Assembly (NCBI GenBank): GCA_012932295.1
Contig: JAAONU010000001.1
Coordinates: 47,217,134-47,281,133, forward strand
Length of the DNA: 64,000 nucleotides
Direction of reading: 5' to 3'
Origin: Cyclina sinensis
Lineage: Eukaryota > Mollusca > Bivalvia > Venerida > Veneridae
Below, piece by piece: positions 22,133 to 32,900 of this stretch. A program made the translations under genes and the position numbers. How positions within the stretch are numbered: the stretch's first letter is position 1; each line of letters opens with the position of its first letter. The notes beneath the pieces were generated by a model, which saw only the letters and a list, made by a program, of their open reading frames with translations, was not told where the DNA came from and did no database searches.

Positions 22133-22840
22133 TACATATTAAGGGCCCCCGGGGTGGGGCCAATTTTGACCCCGGGGCCAACATATAAACAATACTGGTA
22201 AAGGTTCTCAACACAATACTCCACACCAAATATCTAAGGTCTAGTCCTATTAGTTTCGGAGAAAAATGATTTTTCATGTTTTTCCTATATAACTATATGT
22301 AAACCAAGAGAACCCTGGGGCGTGGCCAATTTTGACCCAGGGGACATAATTTGAACAAACTTGGTAGACATCCACTAGACAATGCTACATACCAAATATA
22401 TAAGCTGTAGGCATTGTGGTTTCTGAGAAGAAGAGTTTTAAAGATTTCTTATATAAGCCTATGTGAACTCAATTGACCCCATGGGGTAGGGCCAAATTTG
22501 ACCCCAGGGGTATAATTTGAACAAACTTGATAGAGGTCCACTTGACAATGCTACATACCAAATCTTAAGGCTCAGGGCCTTGTGGTTTCAGACAAGAAGA
22601 TTTTCAAAGTTTTTTCTTTAAGTTGCCATAGCAACCAGAGTTCTTGATGGAATTGAATTCTTTGAACAACTTTGGTAGAGCTTCATGCAAGGAACATCCC
22701 AGGCAAGTTTCATTAAATTTGGCCCATTGGTTTCAGAGGAGATGTCGTTTGAATGAAAAGTTGATGACGGATGGACGGACGACCGATGGACGACAGACAA
22801 AGACCGATCAGAAAAGCTCACCAGTGCTCAGGTGAGCAAA
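22133..22840 (+). repeat. Tandem block next to the inverted-end element, unit about 190 bp
   Basis: Units share GGGGYRKGGCCAATTTTGACC, ATAATTTGAACAAACTTG, GACAATGCTACATACCAAAT and TTGTGGTTTC. The block closes with GATGGACGGACGACCGATGG and CTCACCAGTGCTCAGGTGAG. The same units and a comparable close occur at 57,050-58,455, so 21,599-22,840 may be one composite family with an inserted duplicate head. Confidence 0.6.
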
Positions 22841-23711
22841 AAATTATTCAGACATTTCAAATGAGCTTTACAAGATATCGGCATTTCCAGCTCTAAGCAT
22901 TGTTGGAATTGTAAGAAATGGAATAAGTTGTTCCAAACTTTGTTAATATATTAAATGTTGATCAGGGTTAACAAAAGTTTGGAACAACTGGGCCTTTTTC
23001 TCAAAAACTTCCAATATAGAAGTGCAAGTTACATAAGAAGTCAGGTGAGTGATGCAGAACCATTCAAGGTCTTCAACATTGAGTAGCTTTAAGCTTATAC
23101 TGAATCAAGTTTGGATGATTGTTTTTTTTTTGCAAAATATTTATATGAGATATTTATATATTTGTTTTATTCAGACATGTATGGAAATAAAATGTAGTTT
23201 GTTCAGATAAGAAAATGGACCAGTAAGACCAGGAATAACATTTCAATGCAATGAATAAATTACTTTGCATGGATTAATGAGGGTTGAATTCATGAAATGA
23301 AACTTGGAAATGAAATGTCTTTAAACTTGGTTACACTTTTAACTGTGACTAGATTAAACAATTACCTTACCTGGGAAATCCTTGCCAAATTGGTAGTCAT
23401 GCCAAAGAAAAAAGGAAGGCATGTTCTCTTGAAAAATGTAAGCACAGTGAGAATATGTGCCTGTTGCTAGATGGAATAAAATAGCAGCATCATATATCAA
23501 GAAACTTAACAAGTGTGTTTATAAATACAGCTTGTGTTTGTGTGGCAGTGAGGGGTGGTATTTGTTCTTACAGGTCTGAATGGTGTGTGTGTGTGCAACA
23601 GTAATCATGCAGACATATTCTCAGTGTTAAATGTTCTTCAGTATGCCACTCACAAAAGAGGTATAAAAAAAATGTAAATTTACTTAATGAATAAAACTGA
23701 GAAATTCAGCT
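22841..23711 (+). promoter_or_regulatory. Upstream region of the cGLR gene
   Basis: Possible elements, all by eye: a TATAAAA at 23,662-23,668 about 50 bases before the ATG; a cluster of four GAAA half-sites at 23,293-23,317 (IRF-like, spacing not canonical); and GGGAAATCCT at 23,373, one base from a Rel/NF-kB site. An acceptor-like AAATTCAG at 23,709 also allows a 5' UTR intron. No other feature seen. Confidence 0.3.
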
Positions 23712-24878
23712 ATGGGAGGAAATCATTCTAAACCTGAACAGACTGGAAAACTTGATTTGTACTTGAATGATGTTTTTCAGAAGGAATGTTCTTATCATAT
23801 GGAGGAAGCAGAAGTTGTATTTATGCAGACAGGGGTAGAAACTCTTGTAAACCAGATTGCAAGGAAGGTGAAAGAAGATGATACATTACAGGAAGCCATG
23901 AAAACGGAATTTGAAAAATATTTCAAGGGGAAATTGTTTCGGAGTCCAGCAGACATTTTTGATGCTGGAAGTTTTTATGAGGGAACAAAGAACAGCTTTC
24001 CAGATGAATTTGATTTTATTTTGAATCTTTACAACTGTAAAGGAACATTTGAGCAGTACCGAAGGTACTTGTTAGAAGCTGCTATTTTTGATACAGTCAA
24101 TGACACGTATGCGAAAACTGTGAAGGAAATTTTGGAACAGGATAAGCCTGCATTATTTTATTCCTCTAAAAACAGTGCAAGTAAACTGTATTTTAAAAAA
24201 TATCTGAAAATGCATGGTCCAGCAACATGGTTAAGATTTGTATATGAAACTGAAACAGGTGAAAAGAGAGAAATTGATATAGATTATGTTCCTGCGCTGT
24301 GCATATCAGACAAGAAAATTCTGGAGCAGGTAGTTGAGGAGGTGTGCGCATTACCAGAGTTTGCCAAGGAAGTTTTGTCAGTGGGCACCTGTTTCTGTAT
24401 TGGACCCAACTTCTCTTTTACAGAAACAGAAGTCCATATCATGAAGAACCTTCTGTCTGAGAAACACAGGAAGATTTACAGAATATTAAAGTTTCTAATT
24501 AATGGAAATGGAGATGGTGAAAATCTGAAAGACATCCTTAAGTATGAAAAAGCGTATTCATCATACATGATCAAAAAAATGATGATTTACCATCATTTTG
24601 AGTGCAAGAGCTCAGATCAAGATAACCTAGGACCATGTCTTTTAGAAATTCTGGACAATATGTGCAAGTATAAAAACAGTTCAGAATACCCAAGCCTTTT
24701 CAAAACGAATTATGCGTCCACAATTATATGTGACCTTTCTTTGGTAAGATATCTACAACGTTTTGCAGACTCCTTGAGATCATTGCAAAGGCAACCAAGT
24801 AGCAGTTATGACTACAAGAAGGATAAACTGAAAAAATCTGTTTCAAAGATGTACAGAGATGACAAACAGAAAAAATGA
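23712..24878 (+). CDS. cGAS-like receptor (cGLR), Mab-21 / nucleotidyltransferase family, 388 aa, single exon
   Basis: The nucleotidyltransferase signature is complete: G86-S87 in AGSFYEGT, acidic E99 and D101 in PDEFDFIL, and a third acidic residue D191 in EIDIDYVPAL. This matches the GS ... E-x-D ... D layout of human cGAS. The C-terminal half has the Mab-21 helical domain (SSYMIKKMMIYHHFE at about 283-297). The vertebrate H-x5-CC zinc thumb is absent. Known role of the family: sensing nucleic acid or other ligands and making a cyclic di- or trinucleotide that activates STING; bivalves have large cGLR families. With all three catalytic residues this copy is predicted active, unlike many Mab-21 proteins. 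Unusually, it begins MGGNHSK, a textbook N-myristoylation motif (G2, S6), and ends in a lysine-rich tail (about 369-388). ATG at 23,712, TGA at 24,876. The ligand and product are unknown. Confidence 0.92.
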   Translation: MGGNHSKPEQTGKLDLYLNDVFQKECSYHMEEAEVVFMQTGVETLVNQIARKVKEDDTLQEAMKTEFEKYFKGKLFRSPADIFDAGSFYEGTKNSFPDEFDFILNLYNCKGTFEQYRRYLLEAAIFDTVNDTYAKTVKEILEQDKPALFYSSKNSASKLYFKKYLKMHGPATWLRFVYETETGEKREIDIDYVPALCISDKKILEQVVEEVCALPEFAKEVLSVGTCFCIGPNFSFTETEVHIMKNLLSEKHRKIYRILKFLINGNGDGENLKDILKYEKAYSSYMIKKMMIYHHFECKSSDQDNLGPCLLEILDNMCKYKNSSEYPSLFKTNYASTIICDLSLVRYLQRFADSLRSLQRQPSSSYDYKKDKLKKSVSKMYRDDKQKK

Positions 24879-24961
24879 TGAACAACAGTATGAAACACGG
24901 TGTGACATAAATCGTACTCAGCTTCACCAGCAATTTTGTTTGAGCTACAGAGTCTTGGTGT

Positions 24962-25397
24962 TTAAAGCTACTGACTCACAGATGGGCTGATGATGAAAAA
25001 AAAAGAAAATAAGTTTTACATCTAGAAATACTAGCTGTAATTGTGAAGAAAATATCTAATGTAAGTTACTGACTCATTTTTTGTTGCAGAAAAACATCAC
25101 AATATAAAGTTTTACACACTTTTATCAGTAAAAAATTTACCCTGTTAGTCACAGGGTAGATACATTAGTTAAATCATTAATTTTAACGAATTTTGATATC
25201 TAGTTTCTGTGGCTCAGTGGTGTAGACTGTCGCTCAATATTTTACTGACAGGTTAGAATCCTGGTAAAATCAAAACTTTTTTTCAGTTTTCATGGTCAAC
25301 AGAAGCATAATATTATGTTTTTTCCATAGTATATAAACGTCTTAAATTTAAAAAAACCCCCAAATTTTCAGCTAAATTCTGTGTGACAGTCCCTTAA
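24962..25397 (+). mobile_element. TTAA-flanked element with inverted ends and an internal tRNA-like promoter, copy 1
   Basis: TTAA at both edges (24,962-24,965 and 25,394-25,397). The left end reads AGCTACTGACTCACAGATG and the right end (reverse complement) GGGACTGTCACACAGAAT. It aligns end to end, in opposite orientation, with the copy at 50,999-51,459. Shared phrases include TTGTGAAGAAMATATCT, TCACAATATAAAGTTTT-like and CTGTTAGTCACRGGGTAGAT. Inside, TGGCTCAGTGG (about 25,210) resembles a Pol III A box and GGTTAGAATCC (about 25,251) a B box. TTAA targets suggest a piggyBac-type non-autonomous element. Confidence 0.65.
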
Positions 25398-25437
25398 AAG
25401 TTGATCTGTATTATCATTTCTCAATTCAAAAGCCACA

Positions 25438-25443
25438 AATAAA
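25438..25443 (+). promoter_or_regulatory. Possible polyadenylation signal for the cGLR gene
   Basis: AATAAA 560 bases after the stop. If used, the 3' UTR would contain the whole TTAA-flanked element at 24,966-25,393. Confidence 0.3.
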
Positions 25444-25539
25444 GTAATTTGTATGCAAAAAAGATGTGAAGAATATGGTACAGGATTTTAAGATTACACA
25501 CACTCTTGATTTGTGAAAGACCTCATAATTGATTTTTAG

Positions 25540-26060
25540 CTCACTGGAACTCAGTGTGCTCATAGTGAGCTATTGTGATGACCCTGTATCTTTTGAGCAT
25601 CAGTACATTGTCAACATTTGCTTTAAACCACTTGATCAAAGTTGATGAAACTTGGCAGGAATGTTCAAAGCATGAAGCTATACCAAAGTTGTTCAAGGAA
25701 TAATATTCCATGCAGAACTCTGGTTGCAACAAAAATGCAAACCTTTAGAAATCCTTTTTTTTTCAATGATCTAAAATTCAGTGTGTAGTTTTACCAAGAT
25801 TGTTCAAATTATACACCTGGAGTCATTGGCTCTACCCAAGGGATGGAGGTCACATGTTTTACATAGAAAATCTTTAAATTGTTTTGGCAGAGTTCTGAAA
25901 ATGTACGGATAGCACTGCCTAAAGAACCTCTACCAAGGTTGTTCAAACTTTGCTCCTGTAGGTCTTTTTTGGCTCCATCTCAGTGAACAGATATAGAGTT
26001 ATACATGTATTGATAAACTATTAAAAATCTTCTGGTCAGAAACACTAAGACAGTGTCTTG
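25540..26060 (+). repeat. Repeat of the GCTCACTGGAACTCAG family
   Basis: It opens with AGCTCACTGGAACTCAGTG and GTGAGCTATTGTGATGACCC. It carries TTGATGAAACTTGGCAGGAA, TTGTTCAAGGAATAATATTCC and AACTCTGGTTGCAAC, phrases also found near 22,640-22,700 and in 49,800-49,860. No gene. Confidence 0.5.
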
Positions 26061-26600
26061 TGAAATGCCCATAGGACAGCTGCGACACATTTTGGCCCCA
26101 TAATTTTCTTGCACCCTTTTCGGTCCCAAGACAATTCAACCTAAAGCAGAAGAACCTTTCAACCCTATTAACGTTAAGAAAATGATTTATAAATATAATT
26201 ATACAAAACAGAAAACACATGATGATGAATTCAAAGATGAATTTTTTTTGAAGATCCTACCATGTTTAATGATTTTAAGCAAAAAGGCAAAAATGTACCT
26301 TATGTGGAGAACATGATTTTTTTTTATGGTTAACAAAATACAAGGATAAAAGATTTCATTGACTAATATATTAGAGTTGTCAGACAGAAAATGTACAATC
26401 AAAAATCATTTATAGTCATGTTAATGAATAAATGCCATCAGTTTCAATTATTTCAATGCTTCACGCATCAGCTTGTGAGCCATTAAATAACTACGTATGT
26501 TTATCAGCATTGATTAGTCTATCTTTTTGAGTTTATTTATTTTTGGTACTGGTAACCCTTATTTCTGAATCTCCCTGCAGAGATTAGTTATTATATTTTT
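26061..26600. other. Intergenic, nothing recognised
   Basis: AT-rich; short minus-strand open frames have no family features. Confidence 0.5.
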
Positions 26601-26604
26601 TTGG

Positions 26605-27260
26605 GGACCAGACATGCATTACTGGTACTGCAGTCATTTTGCAAGTACTGGTACTACGTTCCTCACAAAATGTTGCTACTACTGGTACTGGTACTGCATT
26701 ACTGTCTCAAAAAAGTGGTACTGGTACTACAGAACTGAGGCAGTCCTTAGGTTTTCATAAAAATGCCAATATTTTTTCTGAAAGAGCAAACTTGAAAATC
26801 TCAAATATTATTTAAGAAAACCATGTTCGGGAAATTTATATGGAAGGGTGTACTACATGAAAAAGTAGCTTTTGAGAAAACATAATTCAGATTAATTTAG
26901 ACAAATTATGTGTTTACTTTTGTTATAGTTACAGTCTGTATGTGTATCTGTTAAAAGCAATCGGTTATCAAAGATTAATTGAGGAATTTATTATAAAGGG
27001 ATTAAATCTTATGATGATAAAATGTAACCAATGAACATTCACTGGTAGTGTACACATCTGATGTAAAATTACTGATAGCTATGTAACGGTTTTTTGTTAC
27101 ATGTATTTGTGGTTTGACAGTGCCTTTATGGAAAATATGGTGAATATATAAAAGTACTAGTACTGGTACTTAATTACTTCCAAAATAAAAGTACTGGTAC
27201 TGCAGTACTGAACCAAAATCTAGTACTGATACTGTATAAGTTTGCAAGTACTGGTACTTA
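26605..27260. repeat. Region with subterminal GTACTGGTACTG clusters
   Basis: Clusters of the 6-base GTACTG and its variants lie at 26,618-26,735 and 27,155-27,262. Both contain GCAAGTACTGGTACT; about 420 bases of AT-rich unique-looking DNA separate them. Because GTAC is self-complementary, the clusters can pair. They may be the ends of one element or two separate microsatellites. Confidence 0.5.
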
Positions 27261-27269
27261 AGCACTACA

Positions 27270-27425
27270 CCCCTAGTTCTGATGCATGTATGCATGGGAC
27301 GTTTGTGTAACATCTCATCCGAAAGACAATTAGTAATATAAGTGGAGAAGAGGGGGATCAAACTCATGAGCCCTGGACTACCAGTCCAGTTCATGACCAC
27401 TAGATCACTGATCCACTCCTGTTGA
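27270..27425 (-). repeat. tRNA-derived SINE, copy 1
   Basis: On the minus strand: TGGATCAGTGATCTAGTGGTC (A-box region), then GAGTTTGATCCCCC (B-box region), then a body with CTAATTGTCTTTCGGATGAG and GTTACACAAACGTCCCATGC. The body matches 62,750-62,885. The GGATGAGA..TTA...GTCCC core resembles central domains conserved among animal SINEs. Confidence 0.6.
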
Positions 27426-27639
27426 TTGGTACACCTGTCACAAACTGATGACTATCTTCCTTCTCCAGGAGACTGACCCATAACAAAAGTATCTCAGAAT
27501 ATGCTGAAGTCTTCACTTAGTTATTGTGACTAAATTATGCTTCACTGCAGAAAAACCTGAATGAAGTTTTGTGAACATCTATGTGTACATGTTGTTTTTT
27601 TCAAAGATTTTCTGTTGGTGCTCGTTCTTTATTTCAAAC

Positions 27640-28610
27640 TAGATGTTTTTTGTGAAAAACACAAGCCATGTCTCCCCCCTGCACCCGATTGAAGGGAGGC
27701 CAAGGAAGAGATATCACCTTTCTGAAACAGAAGCCTCTGTCATTTATTATGGTATAATGAACATTATATATATATATTAACATATGTATGGTAATGATAG
27801 TTTCACACCTTACTCTAGGCATGGTTGACATCATCTGACATCACAGTGGAACTGTTTGGTTCTTCTACTCAGCATGGGCAATCCTATGACGTTTGAAAGC
27901 TCTGGGTGCTACAGAACTCAAGTAATTGCGCAGAAATGGTTTTCACTCTTCGGCCCCTGTTACCTTGACCTTTGACCTACTGACCCCAAAATCTACAGGG
28001 TGAACCCATGGGCATATGGGGAGTTGAGCACACAATAGTAACTAAATATGGCATGATCATCTACGTAAGTGGTTACTAAATGATAAGTAGATCATCAAGG
28101 TAAGCAGTTTTCACTCTTCGGGCCTGTGACCTTGACCTTTAACCTACTGAACCCAGAATCAATAGGTTTCTTTTTCTCAATTAGGGCAATCACCCTATGA
28201 AATTTGAAGGCTCTGGGTGAAATAGAACTCCAGTTATTGAGTGGAAACGGTTTACACTCTTCGGGGCCCCTGTGACCTTGACCTTTGACCTACTGACCGA
28301 AAAATCAATAGGGTTCTTCAACTCAATAAGGGCAATCACCATATGAAGTTTGAAGGCTCTGGGTGAAATAGAACTCCAGTTATTGTGCGGAAAAGGTTTT
28401 CACTCTTCGGGCCCCTATGACCTTGACTTTTGACCTACTAAACCCAAAATCAATAGGGTTTTTCTACTCAATAAGGGCAATCACCCTATGAAGTTTGAAG
28501 GCTCTAGGTCAAACGGAAGTCATGTTATTGAGCGGAAATGAAGTGTGACAGACAGACAGGGCAAAAACAATACGTCTCCCCCAGAGGTGGGGGGGAGGAG
28601 GGAGACATAA
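27640..28610 (+). repeat. Tandem block, unit about 155 bp, with CTTCGGGCCCCTGTGACCTT units
   Basis: The head contains CATGTCTCCCCCCTGCACCC. About five units share GAAGTTTGAAGGCTCTGGGT, GAACTCCAGTTATTG, TTTTCACTCTTCGG and GACCTTGACCTTTGACCTAC. The close is GACAGACAGACAGGGC plus ACGTCTCCCCCAGAGG. The ends read as inverted GTCTCCCCC / GGGGGGAGACAT. Confidence 0.7.
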
Positions 28611-29140
28611 AACAAGAGCTTAGTGGAGCAGCGCCAACGCTCGTCCATTTTACATGTCGACAATGGGGGCCATAGTTATGGTTCTTATGCACTACTCCTG
28701 AAGGAGGTCTATATACCTATGACATTTCATGTCAAGATGTTGATATTGTTCATATTGATACCTTTGATCAGTCAACTTAATAAGCAATTTTGACAAAAAT
28801 TGTAAGTTTAAAAGGGACATAACTCCCAATATATAGGTTTCAGAATAATGCCCCTTGTGTTACAACTGTCTTTGTCATGATAAGCAAGCAGGCCAAGTTT
28901 CATATTGATACCTTTGATAGTTTTGAAATCATTTAACTTAATAAGCAATTTTGACAAAAATTGTAAAAGGGGCATAACTCCAAAAACATAGCCTTCAGAA
29001 TTATGCCACTTGTGTTACAAATGCCTCTTGTCATGATAAGCAAGCTTTCAAAGTTTCATATTGATACCTTTTAAATTGTTTGAGTAATGGGCTACATTAA
29101 ATTTTTTGCACGACAATAACGAGGACCCAGCGATCATAAT
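28611..29140 (+). repeat. Repeat with CAAGAGCTTAGTGGAGCAGC head
   Basis: The head ACAAGAGCTTAGTGGAGCAG precedes two to three units containing GTTTCATATTGATACCTTTG, AATAAGCAATTTTGACAAAA, GGGGCATAACTCC and TTATGCCMCTTGTGTTACAA. Confidence 0.6.
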
Positions 29141-29834
29141 AGTTCGACTTTTTTTTTTGAAACAGACAAGTTAAAAAGACAAAAAAATTATGTTATCTTC
29201 TGCTATTGTTATTAAGTATTCCAATTTACCAAATTTGGGCCTAAAAGACTTTCTAAATCTCCTTCATAAAAAGTACTTGTTAGAAGTCAGGTTTTCATAG
29301 TGATCAGTAATCTCCCTTTAACGAAATATTCATAGATTTAAAAAATGCATGACATTGTACTTTTGTATTAGATATCTGACTTCTTATTGTCTGTACTTAT
29401 ACACAAGGTGATAGCAAACAATAAAATAAAATATCAATCTGATTATTTTTCTTTATTTCATTTTTTCTTTTTAAATTTTTCATTTTTAACAATATTGCAC
29501 AAAATAAAAACCATATTGCAAACAGTTTTGAACAACAGCATATATACAATATAATAAGTCAAAGGCAACATTTCACAATATGCAAAAAACACAACAAAGG
29601 TAATTAAACTCTATCCTAGACGTATGAGAACTTCTCCTATCATTTCACTTAATCTCTTCAAGAACAATGCTCATTTTTATCAAATATAGTTCTGAGCTAC
29701 AGAGGAATTCCACAGAACAACAAAATGACATGAAAAATCTTTTTCAACTTAACATCACACATTTTACTAAAACTGTCAAAACATATTGATATAAATAACT
29801 TAACATTAAATCCATTCTAAATTCTGTAGCTGTT
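29141..29834 (-). other. 3' UTR / flank of FERRY3
   Basis: AT-rich. TTTATT at 29,452-29,457 (AATAAA on the minus strand) is a plausible poly(A) signal 380 bases past the stop. No other feature. Confidence 0.5.
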
Positions 29835-29945
29835 TTATGGACTGCTGGACTTGGCAGATGCTTTTACCATATAAACTGGGTTAGACAATCTGAATATAGT
29901 TGGTAGCATGTTACTGATTCCTGCAAATAATTCATCAGAAATACC
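29835..29945 (-). CDS. FERRY3: FERRY3 terminal coding exon
   Basis: Acceptor CCATTTCAG. Reads [20 protein letters not shown] and ends KASAKSSSP, stop TAA. It is 37 codons, too short to be noticed without the family pattern. Confidence 0.92.
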   Translation of the reverse strand, partial: GISDELFAGISNMLPTIFRLSNPVYMVKASAKSSSP

Positions 29946-32900
29946 CTGAAATGGAAAAAAACAGAACAATGAAGTATCCATACAAAATATCTGAATAGGT
30001 ACACATCGTATTGCATAATAATCTGCTTAACTCTACACCAGTCAAAACAAGAACATATATAGACACTTTAAAAAAAAAAAGACTTTTACCATACTATACT
30101 TAGTGTAAGACTTTTTCTGCAACAACAGTAAAAAGGTAGGTAGTGTTTGTTTTATCAAAGAGTACACCAAAGTGCAGTTTGAATTTTTAAAATTTTGCCA
30201 GCCATTTTGACCACCTATGTAACTACTGAAAACATTTACATGCCAGACAGAACAAGCAACATGCCGCATGTGTCTAAATTACATATACATGTATTTTGTC
30301 AATGCTAGACTTCTCTACAGAAGACCGTTGCTCGCATTCAGTCCAACAAAGGGTGAAGGTACTAATCTACACAATTTTTATTCACTTAAACCTACTTCAA
30401 TTTTAGCATTTGCTTTGTCTGGCTTAAATCTTCTCTAATTTAAAAGATTTGATGATAATATAGAGACTATTTCCATTATGAGGGGAAAAAAACATATAAA
30501 TCTGTATAACTGGTAATAATTCACATTTCAGTTTTCCAACATCAGAGCTATTTTTACATAATCTTTACTGAGATCAGCTGACAGCTGTGAAGAACGAAGC
30601 AGAATATCCTCACCAGTGGAACTAAGAACTGTACTGTAGATGATTCTGTACCACCGTATGTCGCCATCTCCATTATAAAACCTTTAACACATTTAAACAC
30701 CAATTCTGCTCGTTTCATACACCAGGGAATGGTCATCTCCTTCAGGGGTGTAAATCAATCATTTTTACAATAAATGATACACAGACAATTTATTTTCCAA
30801 GCAAAAACATAAATCATCAAAAGATTCCTTTTTCAACCCTTAACAACATTCTTTCCAAAAACAGAATTTCAACTTCCATGACTGCATTGTTCATACACGA
30901 TATGTAAAGTGTCTTTTCAGACTACAAAAGGGTTCTAGCTTGTATAAGTAAACAAAATTTCTTTTGATCTGATGAAGTTTCATCAGTGTAAAACAAAATA
31001 TTCAAAGACTAAAAAAAACAAAACATTTTCTAATAAACATTAAGATAAAAAAAATCATTTCAGGAGTACAGAGGTATACTACAGTATCATCTGTTTTGCT
31101 TGGATGTAGTTACAGTATTTTTGTCAGTGTCAAGATCTAAAAGTTACAAACATCAAGCTTTTGCAAAAGAAGAGCTTACCTCTAACATTTCATGTGTAAG
31201 CAGAAGTGGTATGGTTATAGTATTAATGTCATATCTACAGCACAGTTTGATAATGTTACGCAGTGAAAGGATTATGGGATGTCTGGAAGTGATGTCTCCT
31301 CGCACACTGTCATCTGTGACCAGGTGAAATACGACATGGACCTCAGACAGATTGGAATGTTTTGTGATGTAAAAATCACCCGTGAACAATTTGGCACTTT
31401 TCTCCTGAAATATGAAACTTATCTAAATACTCAAAACTTACAACTTATAACAAAGCATCCTTAGAATATGAGACAAAATACTACATGCTTTTAAGCAACA
31501 AGAATGCCCATGGGCAGCATGTCAAGCCCGCCAATGGAAAGCTGCCTATGGGAATGGGACAGTGAAATGGAAACTGTCAGAAGATGATGGAAGGACAAGG
31601 CAGGTCGGCAGGTCTATATGATGTCTCTTTCAGGAAGCATAACAAATGATTCACGGTATTTTCAAATTCTTCCATGCATGGAGAAGTAATAGCCCAGACA
31701 AGGTCTATCATCAACATTTTGGACCTTTGAGCTGTAATTGTGACCTTGACCTCTGAGCTAGAAATCTGGGTCTTGCAAGAGACACACCATCTCATCAAGG
31801 TGAAGAAATGTGCCAAGGTATTTTAAAATCCTTCCATGCAGAAAGAAGTTATGGCCCAGACGATGTCTATCATCAAAATTTTAGACTTTTGACCTGGCAC
31901 TGTGACCTTGACCTTTGAGCTGGGAACTTTTGTCTTGCACGTGACACACCGTCTCATCAAGGAGAACAAATGTGCCAAGGTATTTCAAAATCCTTCCATG
32001 CACAGAGAAATTACGGCCCGGATGAGGCAATTTGGAAAGACACATACATAGTGAACTAGGGTACCAAATAAGATGACTGTGTCGAGCTATCCACAAGCAG
32101 CCTCGACAAAAATAGGGTTTTTAGTTACATCCTACAGGAGAATATACAATAATTGTGTTTGATAAAATCCTGTAAAATTCTCAAATTTGTCTGTTCGGCT
32201 TTTGATTTATTTAGAGACCCAATCAAACTTACATATTTTATGTTTTCAACATTGTTACCTCAGAAAGAACAGATTTTTTTTTGTTGTTCAACTATTTATT
32301 TAGCACATTTGTATGGCAAGCTGTTGTATTTTAAACAACCCTCTCGATTACAGATGTTCTATTGTGATATGTCTATGATGTTCAAACCCATAGCAAGTAC
32401 CCAGGTGTAAAAAGTGTTCACTATTACATTTACATATATATAACATTAACTGTAAATATAGTACTGACTGTAATATTTTTATATATGTTAATAAAAAAGT
32501 GATTTGATACTGGCACTGTTATTTGTCTGAGGGCAGTTGTATAAGCCTGAGGCCGAAGGCTGAGGGTCAATGCGACTGTCCCGAGGACAAATAACAGTGC
32601 CAATATCAAATCACTTATTTATTGACATTTTATTAAATAACTACATGTAACAAAATTTAACTTTCAAGCATTTCCTCCCCGCTCGACACTTTCCCAGAAG
32701 ACTAATCCATGTTAAGTAAACGCTTGTTATTTTGTGAAATCATCACGAAAATTTAGCAAACGTGGTTAAACACTACTAATAGAATATTGATTTAAATTTG
32801 AAGAAATGGTCCAGACTTCAAACACTAATTAATTTGCAAGCTGTCAACACTTAAAACAAAATGGCTGCTGTTTCCCCGATCTTCCTGCAGCAATTCTATA

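Noticed and set aside
25200..25265. A functional tRNA gene
   Set aside because: A- and B-box-like motifs are present, but the sequence cannot form an acceptor stem or anticodon arm and it lies inside a dispersed element.
27170..27400. 76-codon minus-strand open frame
   Set aside because: It spans the SINE and the GTACTG cluster; no protein family pattern.
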